64,000 nucleotides of DNA from Paenarthrobacter aurescens TC1 (GCA_000014925.1 CP000474.1:4402001-4466000); one strand, 5' to 3'; counted from the first letter of the stretch, positions 25,148 to 34,075 are shown. A program made the numbers and translations. Notes: generated from the sequence alone by a model not told the origin.

Positions 25148-25507
25148 GATCCCCATCGAACCATCAGGGCGTGTAGGTGGCAACGGTTTTTTGAGCTATG
25201 TGGATAGACCGGTGACCGGGTTTCGGCGACCGAGCCGGCCCCGCTTCCACACGAATGGACTCCGGACAAGAGTCACCCTTACGGGTACAGTGCACTGAAA
25301 TCCCCAATCGTGACGCGAAAATCAAAAAAACTTTTCGCGGGTTGGTGTGACAGTTGGCTACTGACTGAAGAAAACGTGCTTGACTGTGGTTTTGCGGTCA
25401 TACGGCCGCAGCAACTTATTGGGGGATAAAATGTTTTGCGAGGTCAAAGAGCCATGAGAGCACCAAAAACGAGTTCCACGGTGGCCGGCCGGTAGCAGGA
25501 CCGAGCC
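25148..25507. other. Intergenic region upstream of the diguanylate cyclase
   Basis: 360 bases with no credible gene. The region diverges between the beta-propeller and diguanylate cyclase genes. The only clear structure is a hairpin, CGCGAAAA (25314-25321) with TTTTCGCG (25332-25339) around an A-rich ten-base loop, and a shorter one, TTGCGG/CCGCAGCAA, at about 25393-25416. They may be terminator or leader structures; no known riboswitch core was recognised. Confidence 0.4.
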
Positions 25508-26710
25508 ATGATTGCAGTCTCTTTGCAAGAAGTAGCCATAGTCCTGGACCCGTTCTCCGTGAGGATGGTCCTCGGGGTAGTCACCCTGACCCTGATAGTC
25601 CTCTCCTGGGTCTCCTCCCGGCGTCTCCGGTCTCCGAGCACCGATTGGTGGCGGGCAGCCTTGTGTCTCTTCTTTGCAGGAAATTCCGCCTTCCTGCTGA
25701 ACGGAAGCTCCTTCCTGGCGTGGGCCAATCCGCCGGGCAAGGCATTGGTTGTGGCCGGAGCTTTCAGCGTCTGGGCAGGAGCGCGAACTCTTCGCGGCCG
25801 TAAAGTCAGAGCCTGGCAGTTGGCACCGGCACCACTGATCACCTGCCTTGTGTCGGTGATGGACGATGCTGAATCCAGCCTGTGGTCCGGAGGCTTGGTC
25901 TACCTGGGTATGACGGCGGCGGCCCTTGGTATGGCTGCGGCTGAACTGTGGTTCGCGAAGTCCGCCCAGTTCCGGGTGACGAAGTTCCTGGCCCTGGCCG
26001 CCGCGCTGACCTCCCTCTACTATCTGGGCAGGGCGATCACGTTTGTGCTGGAAGGCCCGGACGGGAGTTCATTCCGGACATACTTTGGGTACGCGCCAGC
26101 GGCGCTCATGCACATAGTCCTCCTGGTGTCGCTGACCTACACCCTGAACGCGCTCAGCAATTGCCAGCTGATCACAAAACTCAAGGAGCGCGCCGAGCGG
26201 GACCATCTGACAGGGCTGCTGAACCGGGGCGCCTTCCTGGGTCTGGCTGCAAAGGAACTGGCTGGCCCGGCTTCCCGGCAAGGCGGAGCCTTGATCCTGG
26301 CCGACCTCGACTATTTCAAAGCCATCAATGATGAACACGGGCATGCGGCCGGGGACGCTGCCTTGTGTGCTTTCGCCGAGGCCTGCACCGCTTCGGTGAG
26401 ATCAACCGACCTTGTTGGACGGTACGGCGGTGAAGAATTCATCCTGTTCCTGCCGGGGGCGACTCAGCAGCGGGCCGAAGCCATCGCCTCAGAGATCAGC
26501 CGCCGCCTGTCCTCCATGGCAGGTCCGGATGGCTTGCCCTTTCCGACGGTCAGTTACGGTGTCACGTCCACTGGTACCGGGACTCCGGACCTGGCCTTCA
26601 TGATCAACGTGGCAGACGCCGCGCTGTACACCGCAAAGGGGCAGGGAAGAAACAGGGTTGTGGGCGCAGATTCAGTGGACCCGCTGCCCACGTTCCTTGG
26701 ACGTCCGTAG
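25508..26710 (+). CDS. Membrane-bound diguanylate cyclase (GGDEF protein)
   Basis: 400 residues. The first 210 are hydrophobic, with about six or seven membrane helices and no known sensor signature. A GGDEF domain covers about 225-390, with active-site GGEEF at 307-311 and an RSTD inhibitory-site motif exactly five residues upstream, so an active, product-inhibited cyclase is expected. It makes c-di-GMP from GTP. It stands alone, with no EAL partner in the window. The start at 25508 has only a weak ribosome site. Confidence 0.88.
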   Translation: MIAVSLQEVAIVLDPFSVRMVLGVVTLTLIVLSWVSSRRLRSPSTDWWRAALCLFFAGNSAFLLNGSSFLAWANPPGKALVVAGAFSVWAGARTLRGRKVRAWQLAPAPLITCLVSVMDDAESSLWSGGLVYLGMTAAALGMAAAELWFAKSAQFRVTKFLALAAALTSLYYLGRAITFVLEGPDGSSFRTYFGYAPAALMHIVLLVSLTYTLNALSNCQLITKLKERAERDHLTGLLNRGAFLGLAAKELAGPASRQGGALILADLDYFKAINDEHGHAAGDAALCAFAEACTASVRSTDLVGRYGGEEFILFLPGATQQRAEAIASEISRRLSSMAGPDGLPFPTVSYGVTSTGTGTPDLAFMINVADAALYTAKGQGRNRVVGADSVDPLPTFLGRP

Positions 26711-26846
26711 TCACGAGTCGAGGGGTAGGGCGTTCAGTGTCTGCGGGCCCCTGGTATCGCGTTGTGTGACGTTATGCCTAGGCTGTGGGTGGCAAATGAG
26801 CCCGGTTCCACCCGTGAATGACGGACAACGATGACGGAGAACAACA

Positions 26847-27626
26847 ATGACTGAAGCAAACACCGCTGCACGCGCACAACAGCTGAAAGCCCTGCACGAG
26901 GCACCGGAAATCCTGAGTGTGGTCAATGTGTGGGACGCCATCAGCGCCCGCACGGTTGCAGCGCTTCCTGAAACGAAGGCCATTGCCACTGCAGGGCATT
27001 CCATTGCTGCAGCCTTTGGTTACGCCGACGGGACCATGCCTTTGGACGTCGCTCTTGATGGGGTAAAGCGAATTGTCGACGCCGTGGATCACCCGGTCAC
27101 TGCGGACCTGGACGATGGCTACGACAACCCGGGTGAGACCATCCGCCGGGCGATCGGGATCGGGGTAGTCGGTGCAAATGTTGAAGACCGTTTGCGGCCC
27201 TTCGACGAGGCCGTTGCCCGCGTTCAGTCGATCATTGCGGCCGCCGCGGACGAAGGCATCGCGTTCCAGCTGAACGCACGCACTGACGCTATCGCCCGGG
27301 GCGGGGACCGGCCGATCAAAGACAGCATCGAAGACGCCATCGCGAGGGGACGCGCCTTCCTTGATGCCGGCGCTTCGCTGGTCTTCGTGCCAGGTGCCAT
27401 GACCCGTGAGGTCATCGAACCGCTGGTTGAAGGCCTCGGACATGGGAAGCTCTCCGTCATCGGTGCTCCCGGAGCCCTCCCGGCAGCCGAGCTTCAGGAA
27501 CTTGGTGTGGCGCGTGTGTCCTATGGTCCGTTCACCCAGAGGGTGGCTTTGCGCGCGCTCCGGGAACTGGCCACCGACCTCTATGGCTCGGGCGTAGTGC
27601 CGGTGGACACTCCCGCGCTGAACTAG
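26847..27626 (+). CDS. Isocitrate lyase/PEP mutase superfamily enzyme
   Basis: 259 residues of the PEP mutase/isocitrate lyase barrel family: NVWDAISART near residue 28, the metal-site stretch ADLDDGYDNP, GANVEDR, and NARTDA. The KKCGH catalytic loop of true isocitrate lyases is absent, so a 2-methylisocitrate-lyase-like or oxaloacetate-decarboxylase-like C-C lyase is more probable. ACGGAGAA precedes the start. No neighbouring gene narrows the substrate. Confidence 0.8.
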   Translation: MTEANTAARAQQLKALHEAPEILSVVNVWDAISARTVAALPETKAIATAGHSIAAAFGYADGTMPLDVALDGVKRIVDAVDHPVTADLDDGYDNPGETIRRAIGIGVVGANVEDRLRPFDEAVARVQSIIAAAADEGIAFQLNARTDAIARGGDRPIKDSIEDAIARGRAFLDAGASLVFVPGAMTREVIEPLVEGLGHGKLSVIGAPGALPAAELQELGVARVSYGPFTQRVALRALRELATDLYGSGVVPVDTPALN

Positions 27627-27642
27627 CTGAACCTGTCCCCGC

Positions 27643-27687
27643 CTGACCAGTCCCCAACTGACCAGCCCCGGCCTGACCAGTCCTGTC
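27643..27687. repeat. Three 15-bp tandem repeats between convergent genes
   Basis: CTGACCAG recurs at 27643, 27658 and 27673, exactly 15 bases apart, each followed by a C-rich heptamer. They lie between the converging PEP-mutase-family and LysR genes. A loose hairpin between GGCCTGACC and GGGTCAGGAGCC further right may act as a terminator. Confidence 0.6.
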
Positions 27688-27704
27688 TGGGAAGGCGGGA
27701 AGGG

Positions 27705-28628
27705 TCAGGAGCCTGAACGGGTGTCGAACGCGGCCGCAGATTCCCGCAGCAGGCGGGCCACCGTGTCCACGGGCAGGCTCGCTGCTTTTCGACGGTCGAA
27801 CCTTCGTAACGCGATGTGCCGGGTCCCCAACCCGGGAACATCAAGGATGTCCACTTGGTCATGGACCACACCCGTCAGGGCCAGGGTGGGCACGATCGCG
27901 ACCCCCTCACCGGCAGCCACCAGTGCCAGCGCGGTGAGCGTGTCGTGGTACTGGTGAACAGTCTCAATCCGGGCGCCCGTCGAGTGGCGGAGGCGCCCAA
28001 GCACGGCAGTGTTGGCTGCTGACGGCTCGACTCCCAGCCACGGCAACGGCAAGCGGCTCAGGTCGATGTTGTCCGTGCCGAGCAAGGTCCCTGCGGGGAC
28101 CACGAGCTTCCACGGTTCATCCAGCAAAGGTTCCTGGATCATTCCGGTCGCCATCGGGTGCTGCTCTGCCGCCGTCGAATCCTGTTCGATCACCACAGCG
28201 TCGAGCTGGCGTTGCCGGAGCAGCCGCATCAGCGCAGGAAAGCTGTCCTCAACAATCTGAATCTGCAGCTGTGGGTATTGGCTCCGCCAATCGGGGAGGC
28301 GCGGGATCACCACTGTGCGCATGAAACTGGTGAAGCCGCCCACCCGCACCACTCCCGCGATATTGACTTCGCTTTGCATCCGGGCCCGGGCTACGTTGAG
28401 TGCCCGTTCTATCTCTTCCCCTGCCTCTGCCATGGCCAGGCCTGCGGGTGTGAGCACTGAACCTTTTGGGGTACGCAGGAGTAACGCCTGCCCTGCTTCG
28501 CTCTCGAGTTTGCTGAGTTGCTGCGACACTGCGGAGGGCGTAATCCGCAATTCATCTGCTGCCGCGAGAACGCCTCCGGTCCGTGCAACCGCGAGAAGCA
28601 CCAGCAGCCGGCGCGGGTCCATATCCAT
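27705..28628 (-). CDS. LysR-family transcriptional regulator
   Basis: 307 residues: N-terminal winged HTH (residues 3-62, VARTGGVLAAADELRITPSAVSQQLSKLESEAG) and a periplasmic-binding-like effector domain with GGFTSFMRTVVIPRL and LVAAGEGVAIVPTLAL. It is divergent from the small CBU_0592-like membrane protein, 182 bases away. No conserved metabolic partner is apparent, so its regulon cannot be named. Confidence 0.87.
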   Translation of the reverse strand: MDMDPRRLLVLLAVARTGGVLAAADELRITPSAVSQQLSKLESEAGQALLLRTPKGSVLTPAGLAMAEAGEEIERALNVARARMQSEVNIAGVVRVGGFTSFMRTVVIPRLPDWRSQYPQLQIQIVEDSFPALMRLLRQRQLDAVVIEQDSTAAEQHPMATGMIQEPLLDEPWKLVVPAGTLLGTDNIDLSRLPLPWLGVEPSAANTAVLGRLRHSTGARIETVHQYHDTLTALALVAAGEGVAIVPTLALTGVVHDQVDILDVPGLGTRHIALRRFDRRKAASLPVDTVARLLRESAAAFDTRSGS

Positions 28629-28810
28629 GTTAAGCGCTCCTAAACATGGGCTTCAGAATAATGCAATTGAACTAAATGACTTCCTCGCTCAATATTGACT
28701 CAAAAGCACGATTCTGTCTCGCAACACCGACTATCGAATCAAGCCCCCAACCCGGTCCTGACGCCACCCGTCGGCTTTATCCGGGTGCCAAAAAACGTGA
28801 AAGGACTCCC

Positions 28811-29155
28811 ATGGAACTGCTGTTCGAAATTGCCGGTTGGGCCGGTGCAGTGGCGATGCTCGGCGGCTACATGGCAGTGTCCATGGGCTGGTTGCAGGCG
28901 GGCAGTACCTTCCAGACAGTCAATCTGTTTGGTTCGTGCGCCTTCATTATTAACGGCACGCTCCACGGCGCCTGGCCCTCAGTAGTAACGAACGTAGCGT
29001 GGTTCCTGATCTCAGCCGTGGCACTTCTGCGGATGAGGGCAAAGCAGAGGCCTGTGCAGGTGGTGGCTCAGGCTCACGAGAGCCCCTCACTTGGTCCGGA
29101 CACTGCCGCCCAGGTCATCGTCACGGCCACTCGACCAGCCACCAGCTGCGCATAG
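28811..29155 (+). CDS. CBU_0592-like small membrane protein
   Basis: 114 residues with three hydrophobic helices in the first 80: GWAGAVAMLGGYMAVSMGWL, FQTVNLFGSCAFIINGTLHG and VVTNVAWFLISAVALL. This three-helix pattern (G-Y-x-x-x-S-G and the NLxGA-like block) matches the CBU_0592-like domain family. The C-terminal 30 residues are polar and low-complexity. Function of the family is unknown. The ATG at 28811 begins just before the first helix; upstream frame is not coding-like. Confidence 0.7.
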   Translation: MELLFEIAGWAGAVAMLGGYMAVSMGWLQAGSTFQTVNLFGSCAFIINGTLHGAWPSVVTNVAWFLISAVALLRMRAKQRPVQVVAQAHESPSLGPDTAAQVIVTATRPATSCA

Positions 29156-29201
29156 CGGCGAACCCGGGAACAGCCACGCCGCTGGCGCCGGCCCCGGCTG
29201 G

Positions 29202-29218
29202 CTGACGGGCCCCGTCAG
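29202..29218. terminator. Short perfect palindrome at a convergent junction
   Basis: CTGACGG (29202-29208) and CCGTCAG (29212-29218) around GCC, overlapping the stop codon of the 66-residue ORF. It lies between converging genes and may be a small terminator hairpin; no T-run follows on either strand. Confidence 0.35.
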
Positions 29219-29415
29219 TCCACGAACTCCGACTGTGTCTCGATGAAGTCCCAGTCCGCAACGGTCAGGACGCCACTGACCTTGTCCGGATGGGGCCCGC
29301 CGGCTTCGGCAATATGCTGCAGTACCTGCAGCGGCAGCTCTTCGGCGCGCAGGTTTTCCCGCAGCCATTCCTTGCTGTCCAAGTGCAGATCGAGCCACCA
29401 CATGTAGATTTCCAT
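29215..29415 (-). CDS. Small hypothetical protein
   Basis: 66 residues, acidic and Trp-rich at the N-terminus (MEIYMWWLDLHLDSKEWLRENL). GGAAGG lies nine bases upstream of the ATG. The amphipathic pattern and the C-terminal DWDFIETQSEFVD look protein-like, but I recognise no family. It converges with the CBU_0592-like gene and is divergent from the stress-protein gene 134 bases away. Confidence 0.55.
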   Translation of the reverse strand: MEIYMWWLDLHLDSKEWLRENLRAEELPLQVLQHIAEAGGPHPDKVSGVLTVADWDFIETQSEFVD

Positions 29416-29549
29416 CGCGGACCGCCTTCCTTCGGATGAGCCGTGGACCCGGATTAACCGTAGGCCCGGTCAGGAACGTCTACAAGGGTCCGCCCATGGC
29501 TGGGCCTAAGTAGCTGTTCAAGCGCACGCCGCAGCGCAACAATAAGGGT

Positions 29550-30056
29550 ATGGCAGCGGAAGGTTTCAGCGGACGTATTCCCCTTGTTGTCGGAGTGCTG
29601 CCGGACCAGCATGTGGAGGTCCTGCAAACTGCCAGGACCCTCGCCGAACAACTCGGCGTTCCGCTGGTTTGCGCGTATGTGGATGAGGCCAGCTACCTTG
29701 TGGAGTGGGACCCCTCGCGCGAGACGCACCGGATGTCGCTGCATCCCGAAAAGGATGACGAGGACGTCGCTGCCGTCCGCGGTGATCTGGGTAAGGCAAT
29801 CGCGGAGGCCATGGACGGCGGGACAGCCGATTGGACTCTGCGCTTGCTAGCGGGTGATCCCGCCAGGGCCTTGGGCCGCTTGGCGGCGGATATCGATGCC
29901 TCAATGATTATCGTCGGGACCCCGGAGCCCGGGCTGGGGCACCGAATTTCCGAAGCCTTGAACGGCTCGGTGGCGGCCTGGCTGAGTCATCACCAGCGGC
30001 GTCCGGTGCTGATTGTGCCCCAAAAGAAGAGGCAGAACGCCGCCCATAAAAACTAA
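29550..30056 (+). CDS. Universal stress protein (UspA family)
   Basis: 168 residues with one Usp domain: an N-terminal strand IPLVVGVLPDQHVEVL, a middle AGDPARALGRLAADIDASMIIVGT, and the C-terminal ATP-binding G-2x-G-9x-G(S/T) type stretch ending RRPVLIVP. The middle region contains an unusual acidic insert (HPEKDDEDVAAVRGD). Stands alone; followed by a candidate small RNA and strong hairpins. Confidence 0.82.
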   Translation: MAAEGFSGRIPLVVGVLPDQHVEVLQTARTLAEQLGVPLVCAYVDEASYLVEWDPSRETHRMSLHPEKDDEDVAAVRGDLGKAIAEAMDGGTADWTLRLLAGDPARALGRLAADIDASMIIVGTPEPGLGHRISEALNGSVAAWLSHHQRRPVLIVPQKKRQNAAHKN

Positions 30057-30074
30057 AGCGAAAGTACTTATTCG

Positions 30075-30196
30075 AGGTGGTGGCAAAGGCGTCTCTCGGC
30101 ACGTAGAGTAATTACTGCAGGAAGGCGAAAGCCCCTGCTCAAAGGCTGCTCCGGAGTGCGTATCCCCCAATAACGCACTCCGGAGCTCTTTGTTTT
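30075..30196 (+). ncRNA. Candidate small RNA with two C-rich hairpins (6C-RNA-like), ending in a terminator
   Basis: Downstream of the stress-protein gene a 120-base non-coding stretch holds GGCAAAGGCGTCTCTC and CACGTAGAGTAAT, then a hairpin GCAGG-AA-GGC-GAAA-GCC-C-CTGC (about 30118-30139), and a perfect 14-bp stem GCTCCGGAGTGCGT/ACGCACTCCGGAGC (30148-30161 and 30173-30186) whose loop contains CCCCC, followed by TCTTTGTTTT. The layout recalls the actinobacterial 6C RNA, but the first loop lacks the C-run, so the name is tentative. It could instead simply be the long 3' end of the usp mRNA. Confidence 0.45.
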
Positions 30197-30240
30197 AAGC
30201 GGGCTCACCCGCGTGCCGCCACCACCTTCTTTGACGCGAA

Positions 30241-30282
30241 AACGGCCCCGACACGCCTGGTTGCAGGCGTGCCGGGGCCGTT
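30241..30282. terminator. Strong bidirectional terminator hairpin
   Basis: AACGGCCCCGACACGCCTG (30241-30259) pairs with CAGGCGTGCCGGGGCCGTT (30264-30282) with one A-C mismatch around a GTTG loop. On the minus strand it is followed by TTTTC. It lies downstream of the gntP-type gene and of the candidate small RNA, and can end transcription from both sides. Confidence 0.75.
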
Positions 30283-30360
30283 GTGATTTCAATGTGGGTG
30301 GTGACGGTACAGGCTCACGCTACAAGCACGACGTCGCCACCCGGATTGGGTGCCAAGAGG

Positions 30361-31752
30361 TCACCTGACGAACGCGTACAGCAGCGCCGCCATACCGAAG
30401 CCCACAATGGAAAGCACTGTTTCCAGCACGGTCCAGGTCTTCAGGGTGTCCTTGACTGACATGTTGAAGTACTTGGAGATGATCCAGAATCCGCCGTCGT
30501 TCACGTGGCTGGCGATGATGGAGCCCGAGGAGATAGCCACCACGATCAGCGCGAGCTGCGGTTGCGAGTAGCCGGAGGCGAGGCTGGGTGCCAGGATGCC
30601 ACCGGTGGTCACGATTGCAACGGTGGCCGAGCCCTGGGCGATGCGCATGCCGGCGCTGATCACGAAGGCGGACAGGATGATCGGAAGCCCGGCTTGGGAC
30701 AATGAATCGGCCACGGCCTGGCCGACACCGGTGGCTGAGAGGACTGCGCCGAAGAAGGCGCCGGCACCCACAACCAGCAGGATCATGCCCACGGGACGCA
30801 GCGAGGATCCCGTGATTTCGCTGAGTTCGGCGGAGGTCATGCCGCGGCGGATTCCCAGGAGCCACATGGCCAGGAGCACGGCGACGGTCAGCGCGATGGC
30901 CGGGTTGCCGAAGAACTGGAGCACATCACGGAAGGTGCCTGCGGGAGCAAAGATGTTTCCGAAGGTACCGCCGAGGATGAGGATCATGGGCAAACCGATG
31001 GCCAGAAGCACCAGTCCGATGGACGGTTCGTGGCCCTTGGCTTCCTCGGCTTCGGGAACAATGCGATCCTCCGGAACGGAAACCATGACTCGCTTGCCGA
31101 TCCAGGTGCCCCACAAGATACCGGATGCGAACCATGCAGGAATACCGCAGATCAGGCCCATGAGGATGATCCAGCCGAGATCCACGCCGAACAGTCCGGC
31201 CGCAGCAACGGGGCCGGGGTGCGGCGGAAGGAAGGCGTGCGTCACGGAGAGGCCGGCCAGCAGCGGGAGAGCGTAGAGGGCAAGTGACTTGCCACCACGG
31301 ATAGCCGCGACGTACACCAGCGGGGCAAGGACAAAGATGCCGATGTCGAAGAACACGGGGATACCCAGCACGAAGCCAGTGATACCCATGGCGAGCGGGG
31401 TGCCCTTTTCGCCGAAGATCTTCACGAGGCGGCCCAAAAGCACTTCCGCACCACCGGACCGTTCCAAGATGGCGCCGAGGACGGTACCGAGGCCAATGAT
31501 TACCGTGATGTGGCCGAGGATGCCGGCGAAGCCCTTCTCAATGAGGGCGTCGCTGCTCTTGGTGGCCGAGCCGACAAGGGCCTCCACGGAGATCCCACCC
31601 ACCAGGGCCACGATCACACCGGTTCCCACCAGGGCGATGAACGGTTCGAGCTTGACCTTGATGATCAGGAACAGCAGAAGGGCAATGCCGGCGCCTGCCA
31701 GGAGGAGCAGGCCGGCGGTGTCGTGCCGCAGCCATTCGAGGAATTCAGTCAT
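30361..31752 (-). CDS. GntP-family sugar-acid:H+ symporter
   Basis: 463 residues with about 12 membrane helices. GntP-family blocks include VKLEPFIALVGTGVIVALVGG, IFVLAPLVYVAA, THAFLPPHPGPVAAAGLFGVDLG and ISAGMRIAQGSATVAIVTTGG. The family moves gluconate and related acids. Last gene of the minus-strand sugar-acid operon, 22 bases after the aldolase. The ATG at 31752 directly precedes the first helix; the in-frame extension to 31839 would overlap the aldolase. Here the cargo may be glucosaminic or N-acetylglucosaminic acid, inferred from neighbours. Confidence 0.88.
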   Translation of the reverse strand: MTEFLEWLRHDTAGLLLLAGAGIALLLFLIIKVKLEPFIALVGTGVIVALVGGISVEALVGSATKSSDALIEKGFAGILGHITVIIGLGTVLGAILERSGGAEVLLGRLVKIFGEKGTPLAMGITGFVLGIPVFFDIGIFVLAPLVYVAAIRGGKSLALYALPLLAGLSVTHAFLPPHPGPVAAAGLFGVDLGWIILMGLICGIPAWFASGILWGTWIGKRVMVSVPEDRIVPEAEEAKGHEPSIGLVLLAIGLPMILILGGTFGNIFAPAGTFRDVLQFFGNPAIALTVAVLLAMWLLGIRRGMTSAELSEITGSSLRPVGMILLVVGAGAFFGAVLSATGVGQAVADSLSQAGLPIILSAFVISAGMRIAQGSATVAIVTTGGILAPSLASGYSQPQLALIVVAISSGSIIASHVNDGGFWIISKYFNMSVKDTLKTWTVLETVLSIVGFGMAALLYAFVR

Positions 31753-31774
31753 GACGAGTCTTTCTGGGTAAGTC

Positions 31775-32410
31775 CTACTTGAGGGTGCCGGTGAAGGCTG
31801 CGGCACGTGCCGCGATGTCTGCCCAGTCACCTGCAGCAACTGCCGCGGGCGGGACTACGCTGGTGCCGCAGCAGACTGCGGCAGCACCGGCGTCGAGGTA
31901 GCTCTTGGCGTTGGAGGCGTCGATGCCTCCTGAAGGGAGCAATCGGATGCCCGGGTACGGGCCCTGCAGGTCCTTCAGATACGCCGGGCCGAGCTGGCGG
32001 GCGGGGAAAATCTTGACGGCGGCCGAGCCCAGGTCCAGGGCCTGTGCCACCTCGGTGGGGGTCATGGCGCCGAGGCTGAACGGGATCCCCGCAGCCACGG
32101 CGACGGCGGCGACCTCCGGCCTGAGGCCGGGCGTCACCAGGAACTGCGCACCGGCGTCGATCGCTGCGCGGGCTTGATCAGCGGTCATCACGGTGCCGAT
32201 TCCGACGGCGGCGCCGTGCTCCGCTGCGGTCTCCGCCGCGCGCTTGACGTGCGTGAGCACATCCGGTGTGGTGAAGGTCAGTTCGACGCTGCGGATGCCG
32301 CCGTCGGCCAGCGCCCGGCAGAGATCGGCGGCGTCGGTGATGGACGGTGCGCGGACCACGGCCAGGGTGCGGTCGGCTTCAAGCTGCTGGAGGAATTGTT
32401 CAGGGGTCAT
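31775..32410 (-). CDS. eda: KDPG (2-keto-3-deoxy-6-phosphogluconate) aldolase
   Basis: 211 residues of the KDPG/KHG aldolase family. Schiff-base K133 sits in AVKIFPARQLG and catalytic E43 in SVELTFTT; LVTPGL and SGGI are further family markers. It splits KDPG to pyruvate and glyceraldehyde-3-phosphate. The ATG overlaps the stop of the amidohydrolase gene (ATGA). With the KDG kinase across the divergent promoter this makes a full lower Entner-Doudoroff module. Confidence 0.9.
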   Translation of the reverse strand: MTPEQFLQQLEADRTLAVVRAPSITDAADLCRALADGGIRSVELTFTTPDVLTHVKRAAETAAEHGAAVGIGTVMTADQARAAIDAGAQFLVTPGLRPEVAAVAVAAGIPFSLGAMTPTEVAQALDLGSAAVKIFPARQLGPAYLKDLQGPYPGIRLLPSGGIDASNAKSYLDAGAAAVCCGTSVVPPAAVAAGDWADIAARAAAFTGTLK

Positions 32411-34065
32411 TGTTGTCCTTCTCTGGTGAGGCCGTCGCTGCTGCGACGAAGGGCACGGCCCGCGCGGGCGCCGGTGGGCTTGCCGCCGTCGATCGCTGCC
32501 GTGCCGTTGACGAAGACGTACTGGAGGCCGCTGGCGGCTTGGCGGGGGTTCTCAAAAGTGGCTTCGTCGCGGACGGTTTCCGGATCGAAGAGCACGACGT
32601 CGGCCGCGTAGCCTTCGCGGACCAGTCCCCTGTTGTGGAGCTTGAGTCGTGCGGCGGGCCGGCCGGTGAGGTGGTGGACCATTTCCTCGAGGCTCAAGAG
32701 TCCGAGGTCCCGGGAGTAGTGGCCGAGGTAGCGCGGGAAGGTTCCCCAAGCGCGGGGGTGTGGCTTGCCGCCGACCAAGAGTCCGTCGCTGCCGCCGGTG
32801 TGGGTGCGGTGTTTCATGATGGCCTGCACGTTTTCCTCGTGACCCACGTGCTGCAGGATTCCGGTGCCGAGGCGGTCTTCCGTGAGGATCTGCGCGAAGA
32901 CGTCGAAAGGCTCTTGCTTGGTCTCGGAAGCGATGTCCCGAACGGTCTTGCCCACGTAGCCTGCGAGCGCGGGATTCTGGACGCCGCTGATCTCCAGGGT
33001 GTCCCATTCGGCCACCACTCCGTGGCAGCCGTCGGAGCCGTAGATCTCCACGGCTTCTTGGATGCGTGCGCGGGTTTCCGGATCTGCCAGGCGGGTCAGC
33101 GTGGCCTCGGTTCCGCCCGACGACGCCCAGCTGGGGAGGATCGCGGACAGTGTGGTGGCGCCCGGGAGGTACGGGTACGTGTCCAGGGTGATGTCCACAC
33201 CCTGGTCAAGGGCTTCGTCGATCAGCTCCAGGAGCTCCCCCGCCCGGCCCTTGTTTTCCGCGAAATTCATGGTGGCGTGGGACAAGTGCAGGGCACATCC
33301 GGTCTCGCGGCTCAGCCCGATCATCTCGGCGTAGGCACCCAGCGCACCCTTGCCGTAAGAGCGGTGGTGCGGCGCATAGAAGCCACCCAGTTCACCCACC
33401 GTCCGGCAGAGCCCGGCGAGTTCCTCGGTCTGCGCGTACATGCCCGGCGTGTAGGTGAGTCCCGAGGACATTCCCACGGCCCCTTCCTCCATCGCCGCGC
33501 GGATGATGTCCTGCATCTGCTGCTGTTGTTCCGGCGTGGGGTCACCTTCGGCGAAGCCCATCACCATGGCGCGGACGGTTCCTTGGGGAACAAGGTAGGC
33601 GGCGTTGGTGGCGATTCGGCCACCGTCCTGTTCCGTGTCCAGTCGGTCGAGGTACTCGCCAACTGTCCGCCAGTTCCAGTCGAACTCGGCAGGACTGTCG
33701 TTCCAGCCGGCGATTTTCTCGCGGACACCCGCCAGCGTGGCATCATCAACCGGCGCATAGGACAGTCCGTCCTGACCCAACAATTCCGTGGTGACGCCTT
33801 GGCTGAGCTTGGCGTAGTGATCCCTGTTGACCAGCAGTTGCAGGTCCGAGTGCGCGTGCATGTCGATGAACCCGGGGCTCAGGACCAGACCGGTGGCATC
33901 GATGACGCGCTCCGCGCCGGTTTCCGCTGCGGTGAGGGACCCGGCGTCGAGGGTTCCGGCGTCGACGACGGCGGCAATCACCGCGCCGTCCAGCAGGACG
34001 TCCGCGCGGCGGCGGGCCGCTCCCGTTCCGTCCACCAGGGTGGCATTGTTGATGAGGGTCTTCAT
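32407..34065 (-). CDS. D-aminoacylase-type amidohydrolase (candidate N-acetyl-D-glucosaminate deacetylase)
   Basis: 552 residues. Amidohydrolase-superfamily features: GFIDMHAHSDLQLL with the metal HxH near residue 67, the D-aminoacylase-type TYPYLPGATTLSAILPSWA, and a C-terminal beta-sandwich strand GYAADVVLFDPETV. Annotated relatives remove acyl groups from N-acyl-D-amino acids; N-acetylglucosaminic acid is a formal analogue. Between a PLP dehydratase-like gene (11 bases upstream) and KDPG aldolase (four-base overlap), deacetylation of N-acetylglucosaminate is the most economical role. The ATG at 34065 fits the family N-terminus MKTLINNATLVDG. Confidence 0.8.
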   Translation of the reverse strand: MKTLINNATLVDGTGAARRRADVLLDGAVIAAVVDAGTLDAGSLTAAETGAERVIDATGLVLSPGFIDMHAHSDLQLLVNRDHYAKLSQGVTTELLGQDGLSYAPVDDATLAGVREKIAGWNDSPAEFDWNWRTVGEYLDRLDTEQDGGRIATNAAYLVPQGTVRAMVMGFAEGDPTPEQQQQMQDIIRAAMEEGAVGMSSGLTYTPGMYAQTEELAGLCRTVGELGGFYAPHHRSYGKGALGAYAEMIGLSRETGCALHLSHATMNFAENKGRAGELLELIDEALDQGVDITLDTYPYLPGATTLSAILPSWASSGGTEATLTRLADPETRARIQEAVEIYGSDGCHGVVAEWDTLEISGVQNPALAGYVGKTVRDIASETKQEPFDVFAQILTEDRLGTGILQHVGHEENVQAIMKHRTHTGGSDGLLVGGKPHPRAWGTFPRYLGHYSRDLGLLSLEEMVHHLTGRPAARLKLHNRGLVREGYAADVVLFDPETVRDEATFENPRQAASGLQYVFVNGTAAIDGGKPTGARAGRALRRSSDGLTREGQQ

Positions 34066-34075
34066 GGCATGGGTC

